Positions 19,438-27,686 of a stretch of DNA of 64,000 bases are shown here, in pieces (position 1 is the first letter of the stretch; every line of letters starts with the position of its first letter). A program made the position numbers and the translations under genes. Source of the DNA: Bordetella pertussis 18323 (GTDB taxonomy: Bacteria; Pseudomonadota; Gammaproteobacteria; Burkholderiales; Burkholderiaceae_B); the NCBI RefSeq assembly GCF_000306945.1, contig NC_018518.1, positions 3,596,001 through 3,660,000 of the forward strand, given 5' to 3'. The notes under the pieces were generated by a model, which saw only the letters and a list, made by a program, of their open reading frames with translations, did no database searches and was not told the DNA's origin.

Positions 19438-20244
19438 ATGAACCCCCTCATGCAGCAGGCGATCCAGTTCGCCAACGATCACGAAACCGCCTGGGACCGC
19501 AGCGTCCAGGGCAACTTCGGCGTGCATCTCGAGGATCCGCCGCCCTGGAACCGCCTGCTGGGTCCGGTGCACGATCGCGGCCCGGTCTCGGGCGTGGTCG
19601 TGGTCGACGGCCAGACGCTGGCGTCGTGGGGCGAGCCCGAGCGCGCCGACCTGACCTTCAGCGTGGCCAAGCTGTACCTGTCCATCCTGGCCGGCGTGGC
19701 GCACGACCGCGGATTGCTGCCGGACGTGGACGAGCCGGTGGGCCGGCGCGTGCCGGGCATCGGTTTCGACGCCGGCCGCAATGCGCGGATCACCTGGCGC
19801 CACTTGCTGCAGCAGACCAGCGAATGGGAGGGCGAGCGCTTCGGCGTGCCCGACCAGGCCGACCGCTACCGGGCGGTGGCCTTCGGCATCCCGCCCGACG
19901 GCAGGAAGGGCGACGCACGGCCGCTGCAGGAGCCCGGCACCTACTGGGAATACAACGACGTACGCATCAACCAGCTGTCGTATGCGCTGCTGCATGTGTT
20001 TCGCCGGCCCTTGCCCGAGGTGTTCCGCGAGGCGGTCACGCGGCCGCTGGGCGCCAGCGAGGACTGGCAGTGGGTGGGCTACGACAATGCCTGGGTGGAC
20101 ATCGACGGCGTGCGCATGCCGTCGGTGCCGGGCGGCACGCAATGGGGCGGCGGCATGTCGATCAGCGCGCGCGGCGGACCACCCGGGAAAGCGATGATGC
20201 CGGTCCGCGCGCTTTGCCTTGCCAAGGGGTCCGCCGCGGGCTAA
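19438..20244 (+). pseudogene. Beta-lactamase-family serine hydrolase, C-terminally truncated
   Basis: The 268-codon frame has the class C beta-lactamase/esterase motifs SxxK (FSVAKLYLSILAGVAHDRG) and YxN (YWEYNDVRIN). Similar proteins run on for about another hundred residues after the GGTQWGGGMSISAR segment, including the third active-site motif. Here the similarity ends at about 20173 and the frame continues into unrelated DNA for about 22 codons before a stop. A deletion reaching from inside the gene into its downstream spacer is the simplest reading. The start ATG follows GAGAGG. Function in the aminotransferase operon is unknown. Confidence 0.7.
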
Positions 20245-20269
20245 AACCGGCGGCATGGAGGAGGCGAGG

Positions 20270-20962
20270 ATGTGGGATACGGCGCTTGAAGGTCTGTCCG
20301 AAACCGAGCGGCAACGCATCGAGGCGTGCATGACGCGGCGCCAGCTTGCGCCCCGCCGCATGCTGCTGCGCCAGGGCAGGAAGGCCGGCTGCATCAGCGT
20401 GATCCTGAGCGGCCGGATACGCAGCGCCCAGCTTGCCTGGGACGGCCGGGAGTCGAGCAATGTGTTCGGCAAGGGCGCCATGCTGGGCGTGATCTCGACC
20501 ATGCTGGACGAGCCGGCCTTCGCGTCGCTGGAAACCCTGGACCGGGCCGAGGTGGCGCAGCTGGACCGCGCCAGCCTGCTGCGCCTGATGCAGGCCATCC
20601 CGCGCCTGTCGCTCAATATCGCCATGACGCTGGCGCGCTTTGGCGCCACCAGCGTGCAACGCCGCTACCGCGCCGAAGAACAGACGCCCCTGCGGCTGGC
20701 GCAGGTGCTGTGCGAACTGGCCATGCTGGATGAGGCCGGGGAGCGCGGCGAAATCCGCGGCCTTACCCAGCAGGACCTGGCCACCATGGTCAATGCGTCG
20801 CGCAGCTGGGTGGCGCTGAAGCTGGGCTGCCTGGAAAGCCAGGGCCTGATCGATTACCGGCGCGCCATCATCGTCATTCCCGACCTGCCGGCGCTGGCGC
20901 GCTACAGCCGCGGGCAGGCGGACATGGCCGAGGCGGCGCGCCCGCGCCGCGCCGCCGCCTAG
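20270..20962 (+). CDS. Crp/Fnr-family transcriptional regulator
   Basis: A 230-residue regulator with an N-terminal cNMP-binding-like beta barrel (LRQGRKAGCISVILSGRIRS) and a C-terminal winged helix (RGLTQQDLATMVNASRSWVA). No Cys cluster for an iron-sulfur site is present, so it is not an Fnr type. The ATG at 20270 has GGAGGAGG upstream; an in-frame ATG at 20255 is less well placed. The TAG stop lies in the CTAG target of IS481 copy 2. Before the insertion it shared that CTAG with the stop of the convergent gene now at 22008. Confidence 0.88.
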   Translation: MWDTALEGLSETERQRIEACMTRRQLAPRRMLLRQGRKAGCISVILSGRIRSAQLAWDGRESSNVFGKGAMLGVISTMLDEPAFASLETLDRAEVAQLDRASLLRLMQAIPRLSLNIAMTLARFGATSVQRRYRAEEQTPLRLAQVLCELAMLDEAGERGEIRGLTQQDLATMVNASRSWVALKLGCLESQGLIDYRRAIIVIPDLPALARYSRGQADMAEAARPRRAAA

Positions 20963-20963
20963 T

Positions 20964-22006
20964 TGTGAAGATTCAATAGGTTGTATGCATGGTTCATCCG
21001 AACCGGATTTGAGAAACTGGAAATCGCCACCCCCCCAGTTCACTCAAGGAGCCCGGCCGGATGAACACCCATAAGCATGCCCGATTGACCTTCCTACGTC
21101 GACTCGAAATGGTCCAGCAATTGATCGCCCATCAAGTTTGTGTGCCTGAAGCGGCCCGCGCCTATGGGGTCACCGCGCCGACTGTGCGCAAATGGCTGGG
21201 CCGCTTCCTGGCTCAGGGCCAGGCGGGCTTGGCCGATGCGTCCTCGCGCCCGACGGTCTCGCCCCGAGCGATTGCGCCGGCCAAGGCGCTGGCTATCGTG
21301 GAGCTGCGCCGCAAGCGGCTGACCCAAGCGCGCATCGCCCAGGCGCTGGGCGTGTCAGCCAGCACCGTCAGCCGCGTCCTGGCCCGCGCCGGTCTGTCGC
21401 ACCTGGCCGACCTGGAGCCGGCCGAGCCGGTGGTGCGCTACGAGCATCAGGCCCCCGGCGATCTGCTGCACATCGACATCAAGAAGCTGGGACGTATCCA
21501 GCGCCCTGGCCACCGGGTCACGGGCAACCGACGCGATACCGTTGAGGGGGCCGGCTGGGACTTCGTCTTCGTGGCCATCGATGACCACGCCCGCGTGGCC
21601 TTCACCGACATCCACCCCGACGAGCGCTTCCCCAGCGCCGTCCAGTTCCTCAAGGACGCAGTGGCCTACTACCAGCGCCTGGGCGTGACCATCCAGCGCT
21701 TGCTCACCGACAATGGCTCGGCCTTTCGCAGCCGCGCCTTCGCCGCGCTGTGCCATGAGCTGGGCATCAAGCACCGCTTTACCCGACCTTACCGCCCACA
21801 GACCAATGGCAAGGCCGAACGCTTCATCCAGTCGGCCTTGCGTGAGTGGGCTTACGCTCACACCTACCAGAACTCCCAACACCGAGCCGATGCCATGAAA
21901 TCCTGGCTACACCACTACAACTGGCATCGACCCCACCAAGGCATCGGGCGCGCTGTACCCATCTCCAGACTCAACCTGGACGAATACAACCTATTGACAG
22001 TTCACA
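20964..22006 (+). mobile_element. IS481: IS481, copy 2
   Basis: A complete 1,043-bp IS481 with matching 6-base target duplications CCTAGT at 20958-20963 and 22007-22012. The matching flanks show a simple insertion that has not recombined. It separates two convergent genes whose stop codons both lie in the duplicated CTAG, so neither lost its stop. Confidence 0.98.
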
Positions 22007-22011
22007 CCTAG
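21061..22011 (+). CDS. IS481 transposase (copy 2)
   Basis: Intact 316-residue IS481 transposase, identical in protein sequence to copy 1. Its last codon and TAG (ACC TAG) are provided by the target duplication CCTAGT. Confidence 0.96.
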   Translation: MNTHKHARLTFLRRLEMVQQLIAHQVCVPEAARAYGVTAPTVRKWLGRFLAQGQAGLADASSRPTVSPRAIAPAKALAIVELRRKRLTQARIAQALGVSASTVSRVLARAGLSHLADLEPAEPVVRYEHQAPGDLLHIDIKKLGRIQRPGHRVTGNRRDTVEGAGWDFVFVAIDDHARVAFTDIHPDERFPSAVQFLKDAVAYYQRLGVTIQRLLTDNGSAFRSRAFAALCHELGIKHRFTRPYRPQTNGKAERFIQSALREWAYAHTYQNSQHRADAMKSWLHHYNWHRPHQGIGRAVPISRLNLDEYNLLTVHT

Positions 22012-22382
22012 TCCCGCAACGTGATGCCGCCCGCGCCATCGGGCGCGAACACGGGTGTGGCGGCGGTGAACACGTAGGCCAGACGCTGCTCGGCCAGCGC
22101 ATCGGACATGCGCATGGCGGCCGTGTCCGGGCGCGCCATCAGGTCGTCCAGCGTGGCCTGCAGATCGTCGGTGTCGATCTCCAGGATGGTCAGGTAGCGC
22201 CACGTCTGGGCGTGCGGCTTGGCCTGTGCGTGCGCCCAGGTGAAGCGCTGCCCGGAAACAAAGCCCGGCACGCGCATGACGTCCGGCATGTGGGTATTCA
22301 TGTACCAGTCGTCGAACTCCTGTTCGCGTCCTTCGACCGGGTTGGTCAGGACCACCAGTTTGTGCCTGGGCATGGCGTTCAT
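22008..22382 (-). CDS. EthD-like small alpha/beta-barrel protein
   Basis: A protein of 121-124 residues with LVVLTNPVEGREQEFDDWYM followed by NTHMPDVMRVPGF, the pattern of EthD/dimeric alpha-beta barrel proteins. These often act as small isomerases or accessory proteins in catabolic operons. An ATG at 22382 overlaps the stop of the CoA-ligase gene (ATGA), but GGAGG directly touches it; the ATG at 22373 (MPRHKL) is nine bases from GGAGG and may be the real start. The stop is the TAG in the target duplication of IS481 copy 2. It is the last gene of the seven-gene operon. Confidence 0.78.
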   Translation of the reverse strand: MNAMPRHKLVVLTNPVEGREQEFDDWYMNTHMPDVMRVPGFVSGQRFTWAHAQAKPHAQTWRYLTILEIDTDDLQATLDDLMARPDTAAMRMSDALAEQRLAYVFTAATPVFAPDGAGGITLRD

Positions 22383-24058
22383 CCTCCGGTTGCCGCCGCG
22401 CGGGCCGTCCCGCCGGCGTGTTGCTGGCTATCCCACAGCGCGGCCGGATCGGCTTCGGCGCGCGCCCGCAGCTTGTACTTCTCCACCTTGTTGGTCAGCG
22501 TCAGCGGCAGCTCGGCCACGAACTCGACAAAGCGCGGCACCATGAAACTGCTCATGTTGTCGCGGCAATGCAGCACCAGGGCCTCGGGCGTGAGGGCCTG
22601 GCCGTCGTGCAGCACGATCGAGGCGGCCACTTCGTCCTCGGTGAACTCGGAGCGCACCGGGTAGACGGCGGCCTGGCGCACGGCCGGGTGGCCGAGGATG
22701 ATGGCCTCGACCTCGTAGGCCGAGATGTTCTCGCCGCGCCGCCGGATGGCGTCCTTCTTGCGATCGGTGAAATGCAGGTAGCCGTCGGCGTCGAGGCGGC
22801 CGCGGTCGCCGGTGTGGAACCAGCCGTTGCGGTGCGCGGCGAGGGTGGCCTCGGGCATCTTGTAGTAGCCCAGCGGCGTGCCCCACGGCTGCTCGACGCG
22901 CAGCAGGATCTCGCCGGGCGAGTCGGCGGGCAGGTCGAAGTCGTCGTCGTCGACGATGCGCACCCGCACGCTGTCGCGCGCCAGGCCGGCGCTGAAGACC
23001 TTCTGCGGCGGTGCGTCCAGCGGGCTCCAGGTGGCGGCGCAATAGTCGCTCAGCGCATAGCCGTTGAGCACCTTGATGCCGAAGCGGCGCTCGAAGTCGT
23101 GCACGAACGGCGGCGGCGGCGCCAGCGAGCACAGCCGCACCTTGTGGTCGCGGTCGCGCGGGTCGGGGGGCTGCGAATACAGGAAGTTGCCCACGGCGCC
23201 GATGGCGTTGAAGCGCGTGGCGCCCGCCGTGCGTACGTCGCTCCAGAACCGGCTGGTCGAGAAGCGGCGCGCCAGCGCCACCGTGGTGCCGGCCATCAGC
23301 GCCGAGGTGACGCCCAGCAGCAGCGCATTGGCGTGGAACAGCGGCAGGAAGACATAATCCACCTCGCCAGGCAGGAAGTGGCGGTAGCGGATGTTCTGCT
23401 CGCCCCAGAAGTGCGCGCAGGCGTGCGTGATCATGATGGCCTTGGACGGGCCGGTGGTGCCCGAGGTGTACAGCAGGTAGGCCAGGTCGTCGAACCGCAC
23501 CGGGACGCGCGGCGCGGCATCGCTGCCGTCCACGTCCGGAAAGGGATGCACGGCGACGCCGTCGGGCAGTCCTGCCGCCGCGGCGCGCGCCTGGCCCAGC
23601 ACGATCACGCGTTGGAGGCGCGGCAGGGCCGCGATGATGTCGGCCAGCTGCGCGGCCAGCGTGTCCGAGACCACGATGGCGGTGCAATCGGCATGGTCCA
23701 GGTAGTAGCGCAGCAGCTGGCCCTTGGCGGCCGTATTGATGGGCACCGAGACCGCGCCCAGCTTGCCGAGCGCCACGTAGCTGAACACCTGTTCCGGACA
23801 GTTCTCCAGCATGACCGCGACGTGGTCGCCATGGCCGATGCCCAGCGCCGCCAGCGCCTGCGCGATGCCGTTAGTCTGGCGATGCAGGTCCAGGTAGGTA
23901 TGGCAGCGGCCGTCGGCCATATTGCGCAGGAAAGTCTGCGAGCCCGACAGCGCGGCGCGCCGGGCCACGATGTGGCCGGTCGTCCAGTGGCGCATTTCGC
24001 CGAAGGCGGCGTGCACGTCGATGGCCGCCGCCGGGGGAGTTGGCTGGGTTTGCTTCAT
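22379..24058 (-). CDS. AMP-dependent acyl-CoA synthetase/ligase
   Basis: A 559-residue ANL-superfamily ligase that activates a carboxylic acid with ATP and CoA. The P-loop motif is YTSGTTGPSKAIMITHA; the A5 region is NGYALSDYCAA and the hinge region GWFHTGDRGRLDADGYLHF followed by DRKKDAIRRRGENIS. The catalytic Lys lies in LTNKVEKYKL near the C-terminus. It starts nine bases after the Bug gene 24068-25084 and overlaps the EthD-like gene. The substrate is probably the acid bound by the operon's Bug receptors, which is inference. Confidence 0.92.
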   Translation of the reverse strand: MKQTQPTPPAAAIDVHAAFGEMRHWTTGHIVARRAALSGSQTFLRNMADGRCHTYLDLHRQTNGIAQALAALGIGHGDHVAVMLENCPEQVFSYVALGKLGAVSVPINTAAKGQLLRYYLDHADCTAIVVSDTLAAQLADIIAALPRLQRVIVLGQARAAAAGLPDGVAVHPFPDVDGSDAAPRVPVRFDDLAYLLYTSGTTGPSKAIMITHACAHFWGEQNIRYRHFLPGEVDYVFLPLFHANALLLGVTSALMAGTTVALARRFSTSRFWSDVRTAGATRFNAIGAVGNFLYSQPPDPRDRDHKVRLCSLAPPPPFVHDFERRFGIKVLNGYALSDYCAATWSPLDAPPQKVFSAGLARDSVRVRIVDDDDFDLPADSPGEILLRVEQPWGTPLGYYKMPEATLAAHRNGWFHTGDRGRLDADGYLHFTDRKKDAIRRRGENISAYEVEAIILGHPAVRQAAVYPVRSEFTEDEVAASIVLHDGQALTPEALVLHCRDNMSSFMVPRFVEFVAELPLTLTNKVEKYKLRARAEADPAALWDSQQHAGGTARAAATGG

Positions 24059-24067
24059 GGATGGTGG

Positions 24068-25084
24068 TCAGCCCTGTTTCGGTTTGATGAGTCCTGCTTC
24101 GCGCAGCAGTCCGGACCAGCGCGCCTGCTGGTCGGCGGCCTCGGCCGGCCAGGCGTCGGGGCCCATGAACGCCGGCTCCACGCCCTGCTCGCGCGCGAAT
24201 TCGCGGAACTCGGCGCTGGCCGCCACGGCGCCCATGCCCTCGGCCAGGCGGGCGATGGCGGCCTCTGGCGTGCCGCTGCGCACGAAGGCGGCGTTCCACG
24301 ACACGAATCCGAAGCCCGGCGCGCCGGCCTCGGCCAGGGTGGGAATCTCCGGCACGGCCAGCGAACGCGTCGGGCCGCTTACACCCAGCGCGTTGAGCAT
24401 GCCCGAGCGCACCAGCGGCGCGACGCCGGCGATGGCCGCGGCCACGGCGTCGACATGGCCGGCGGCGGCGTCGGTGATGGCTTGCGAAGTGCTGGTATAG
24501 GGCACGATGTTCAGCCGCGCCCCGGTGGCGTTCTTGAGCGCGGTCGCCACCGCCATGGCGGCCGAGCCCGAGACGGCGATGTCGGCCGCGCGGCCCTGGC
24601 GCTTGTCCAGCGCGATCAGTTCGGCCAGGTTGGCGAACGGCGCCTGCCTGCCGGCGGCGAACAGCCACATCGCGCTGGAGACGCGCGCCACCGGCTGGAA
24701 GTCGCGCAGCGGAACGTACGGCGCGGTCTGCAGCATTTCGGTGTTGTAGAGAAAGGGCGGGCCGGTGAACAGCACCATGTGTCCGTCGGCGGGCGCCTGC
24801 AGCACGGCGCGCGTGCCCACCACGCCGTCGGCTCCGGCCTTGTTCTCGACCAGCACGGTGGTGCCCCACAGCGCCGTCAGCTTGGCGGCGATGAAGCGCG
24901 CCACCGCGTCGGCCGCCGTGCCGGCCGTGTAAGGCACCAGCAGGGTGACGCGATGCGCGGGGTAGGCGGCGGGCTGCGCGCGCGCAACGGCGCCCAGCAT
25001 CAGGCCGGGGATGGCCGCCAGCAGCGAGCGGCGGACGGCGTCGGGGCCGGCGGCCCCGGCGCGATGGACAGGCATGGGTTTCAT
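24068..25084 (-). CDS. Bug-family periplasmic solute receptor
   Basis: A 338-residue Bug receptor. After a basic N-terminus and hydrophobic segment (SLLAAIPGLMLGAVARAQ) come LLVPYTAGTAADAVARFIAA, VENKAGADGVVGTRAV, APADGHMVLF and NIVPYTSTSQAITDAAAGHV. The usual PGGxxD motif is replaced by TAGTAAD, and the second half lacks the common HVPYKG, so it is a divergent member. GAAGGAGA precedes the ATG. It lies between the OB-fold gene (12-base gap) and the CoA ligase. Confidence 0.88.
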   Translation of the reverse strand: MKPMPVHRAGAAGPDAVRRSLLAAIPGLMLGAVARAQPAAYPAHRVTLLVPYTAGTAADAVARFIAAKLTALWGTTVLVENKAGADGVVGTRAVLQAPADGHMVLFTGPPFLYNTEMLQTAPYVPLRDFQPVARVSSAMWLFAAGRQAPFANLAELIALDKRQGRAADIAVSGSAAMAVATALKNATGARLNIVPYTSTSQAITDAAAGHVDAVAAAIAGVAPLVRSGMLNALGVSGPTRSLAVPEIPTLAEAGAPGFGFVSWNAAFVRSGTPEAAIARLAEGMGAVAASAEFREFAREQGVEPAFMGPDAWPAEAADQQARWSGLLREAGLIKPKQG

Positions 25085-25096
25085 GGTGAGTCTCCT

Positions 25097-25510
25097 TCAA
25101 TCCGCCAGCGCGACGAAAACCGGCGCGCTGCGTCCTTCCTGGGTACGCTGGAACGCGACCCGCACCGGTTGGCCGATGCGCAGCCGCTCGAGATCGCTGT
25201 CGACGATATTGGTCAGGACCAGGGGGCCTTCGGCCAGCTGCACATAGGCAATGGCATAGGGCTGCGGCGCGGCGCGCATCACGCTGTACGAATACAGCGT
25301 GCCCGTGCCCGCGGCGTCCTGCCATTCGAGCGCGGTCGAGCCGCACAGCGGGCACAGGCCGCGCGGGTACCAGTGACTTTGCCCGCAGTCGCGGCAGCGC
25401 GGCAGCACGAACCGGCCTTGCGCCGCGGCCTCCCAGAAGGCGCGGGTTTCCGGATACGCCTGTACGTAAGGATCCTGGTCCAGGATCGGGGCGGGGTTCT
25501 CGATATTCAT
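25097..25510 (-). CDS. Zn-ribbon/OB-fold protein (DUF35)
   Basis: A 137-residue protein with a rubredoxin-like zinc ribbon (PRCRDCGQSHWYPRGLCPLCG, four Cys) followed by an OB-fold. DUF35 proteins form complexes with thiolase-like partners in steroid side-chain degradation and other CoA pathways. The ATG overlaps the stop of the thiolase-like gene by four bases (ATGA), which supports a physical partnership. Similar thiolase/DUF35 pairs act as aldolases or acyltransferases; which one applies here is not clear. Confidence 0.9.
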   Translation of the reverse strand: MNIENPAPILDQDPYVQAYPETRAFWEAAAQGRFVLPRCRDCGQSHWYPRGLCPLCGSTALEWQDAAGTGTLYSYSVMRAAPQPYAIAYVQLAEGPLVLTNIVDSDLERLRIGQPVRVAFQRTQEGRSAPVFVALAD

Positions 25511-26676
25511 TCGCGCTCCAGGATGACGGTGGCGTGCGAGTGGCCGACGCCGAACACCAGGCCGGGGCCGGCGGCCAGCGCCAGGTCGCAGTTGGGAACT
25601 TGCACGGATGGATGCGCTTCGCCGCGCAACTGGCGCACCGCTTCGATGGCCTTGGTGATGCCGCCGCGATTGGCCGGATGGTTGTTGCACAGTCCGCCGC
25701 CATCGGTGTTCCAGGGCAGCCGGCCCGTGCCGGAGATCAGGTTGCCGTCGGCGACGAAGCGGCCGCCGGCGCCTTTCTCGCAAAAGCCCAGGTCTTCGAG
25801 CTGCATGATCACCATGATGGTGAAGTTGTCGTAGACCGATGCGTACTTGATGTCGGCGGGCGTGACGCCGGCCTCGGCAAAGGCGGCCGGGCCGGAGCGC
25901 TGCGCGCCGGTGTGCAGCATGTCGGCGTGGTGGCCGCCGTTGTTGGTGCGTATGGTCTCGCCGCAACCCAGCACCCGGATGCGCGGGCGGGCGAGGCTGC
26001 GCGCTACCTCGGGCGCGGCCAGCACCAGCGCGCCGCCGCCGTCGGTGATGACGCAGCAGTCCAGCCGGTGCAGCGGGTCGGCGATCATGGGCGAGGCCAG
26101 CACGTCCTCGACGCTGTAGACTTTGCGCAGCAGCGCGTGCTCGTTGTGCTGGGCGTGGTGCGAGGCCGCCACCTTGACCCAGGCCAGTTGTTCGCTGGTG
26201 GTGCCGTACTCGTGCATGTGGCGGCGCGCGAAATTGCCGTAGATGCCTGCCACCGTCCAGCGATAAGGCGCCTCCCAGGCCGAGGCCGGACGGTCCGGTC
26301 CCGGCTGGCGCGCCTCCGTGCCGGTGGCCTGGCCGGCGCTGCGCGGCTTGCCCGCCAGCGTGATCAGCGCCACGCGGCACTTGCCGCTGGCGATGGCCTG
26401 GGCGGCGTGGCCGATCAGCGCCAGGTACGAGCCGCCGCCGATTTCCGTGCCATCGACGTGGCGCAGCCGCAGGTTCATGTGGTCGACCAGCGTGGCCGGA
26501 CTGGCCCCGGCGTCGCCGGCGCAGAAATAGCCGTCCACGTCGGCCAGGGTGAGGCCGGCGTCGGCCAGCGCGCCCAGCGCGCATTCGGCATGCAGTTGGG
26601 CCACGGAATGCGCTGGCGCGTAGCGCAGGGGGTGTTCGAAGGCGCCGACGATGTAGGCTTTGCCGCGTATGCTCAA
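25507..26676 (-). CDS. Thiolase-like (SCP-x/lipid-transfer type) protein
   Basis: A thiolase-superfamily protein of about 389 residues: IRGKAYIVGAFEHPLRYAPA, VDGYFCAGDAGASPATLVDH, ITDGGGALVLAAPEVARSL and the C-terminal GGGLCNNHPANRGG and PGLVFGVGHSHATVIL. The usual nucleophilic Cys position of degradative thiolases is not obvious, as in SCP-x-like aldolases. I favour the TTG at 26676, which has GGGAGA seven bases upstream; an ATG at 26703 without a ribosome site would add nine residues. It overlaps the DUF35 gene, its probable partner. Confidence 0.86.
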   Translation of the reverse strand: MSIRGKAYIVGAFEHPLRYAPAHSVAQLHAECALGALADAGLTLADVDGYFCAGDAGASPATLVDHMNLRLRHVDGTEIGGGSYLALIGHAAQAIASGKCRVALITLAGKPRSAGQATGTEARQPGPDRPASAWEAPYRWTVAGIYGNFARRHMHEYGTTSEQLAWVKVAASHHAQHNEHALLRKVYSVEDVLASPMIADPLHRLDCCVITDGGGALVLAAPEVARSLARPRIRVLGCGETIRTNNGGHHADMLHTGAQRSGPAAFAEAGVTPADIKYASVYDNFTIMVIMQLEDLGFCEKGAGGRFVADGNLISGTGRLPWNTDGGGLCNNHPANRGGITKAIEAVRQLRGEAHPSVQVPNCDLALAAGPGLVFGVGHSHATVILERE

Positions 26677-26789
26677 GTTGGTCTCCCGCTGTTCGCCGCC
26701 CATCCGGGGATGGGCGGGCGTGTCGGGAGCAATCTACGCGGGTCGGCCGCGCGCTGTCTGTTTACTTGTCGACAGATCGGCGCGCGGCT

Positions 26790-27674
26790 TCAGTCCAGCC
26801 GGGTCTGGCGCGGACCGGCGAAGGGGATCTCCATGCCGTCCTCGCCGAAGAAGATATTGCCCCGGTAGATCTCCCCGACTTCGCGCACGATCCGCTCGCG
26901 CATGCCGGGGTGGTCGAACTGTTCGGTCACGTGCGAGATGACCAGGTTGCGGACGTTGGCCTCGGCGGCCAGCTCGGCCAGCTCACGGTGCCCCATCGTG
27001 AACGCGGCGAAGGTCTTGCTGGGGGCGGTGCCCGAGACGTAGTGGCACATATGGACCAGCACGTCGCAATCCTGGGCCAGTTCGCGCAGCGCGCGGCTGG
27101 GGCCGGTATCGCCGGAATACACGAAGGACTGTCCGTCCGCGTCCAGGCGGTAGCCATACGACACCAGGTGCGGCGCGAAGTGGTTCACGGGCGCCACGCG
27201 CACGGTCCAGCCCGGCGTGCGCACCACCGCATCCGCGGCCAGTTCGTGCAGGTGGGGCTGCGGGCGGGCGCGCATGCCCGTGCCGCCGCGCGCCTGGTAC
27301 ACGTCGATGCTGCACTGGTTCTCCGTGCGCGAGATCAGGTCCGGGCCGAAGGCGCCGTCGTCGCCGATCAGGCGCTCGGTGATCAGCTTCAGCGGCGGCG
27401 GTCCGTAGACGTCCATGTCGTCGATCCTGCCCACGCCCTGGTCCCAGCGGGTCAGCAGTAGGCGCGGATAGTCGCCCATGTGATCGTAATGGTGATGGCT
27501 GAAGAAGGCGTGCGAGACCTGGGTGGCGCGCACGCCCAGTTCGAGCATGCGATGGTGCGCGCCGAACCCGTGGTCGAAGACCAGGTATTCGTCGCCGACG
27601 CGCACGAGATAGCCCGAACACATGCGCCACAAGGACGGCGTGGGCGTTCCGGTGCCCAGTAACCACAGATTCAT
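26790..27674 (-). CDS. Metallo-beta-lactamase-fold hydrolase
   Basis: A 294-residue MBL-fold enzyme resembling RNase Z/arylsulfatase-type members. The metal motif is SHHHYDHMGDYPRLLL near residue 59, with further ligands in NHFAPHL, YSGDTGPSRAL and ISHVTEQFDHPGM. It is probably a cytoplasmic hydrolase acting on an ester or lactone intermediate of the operon. It starts 12 bases after the Bug gene 27687-28664; 113 bases separate it from the thiolase-like gene. Confidence 0.88.
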   Translation of the reverse strand: MNLWLLGTGTPTPSLWRMCSGYLVRVGDEYLVFDHGFGAHHRMLELGVRATQVSHAFFSHHHYDHMGDYPRLLLTRWDQGVGRIDDMDVYGPPPLKLITERLIGDDGAFGPDLISRTENQCSIDVYQARGGTGMRARPQPHLHELAADAVVRTPGWTVRVAPVNHFAPHLVSYGYRLDADGQSFVYSGDTGPSRALRELAQDCDVLVHMCHYVSGTAPSKTFAAFTMGHRELAELAAEANVRNLVISHVTEQFDHPGMRERIVREVGEIYRGNIFFGEDGMEIPFAGPRQTRLD

Positions 27675-27686
27675 GCTTGTTCCTCG

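Noticed and set aside
22008..22382. EthD-like gene as a gene broken by IS481 copy 2
   Set aside because: The target duplicate preserves its exact stop codon and the protein looks complete.
22418..25834. A 1,138-codon plus-strand open frame
   Set aside because: It is antisense to four well-supported minus-strand genes and has the Arg/Gly/Ala-rich composition of shadow frames in GC-rich DNA.
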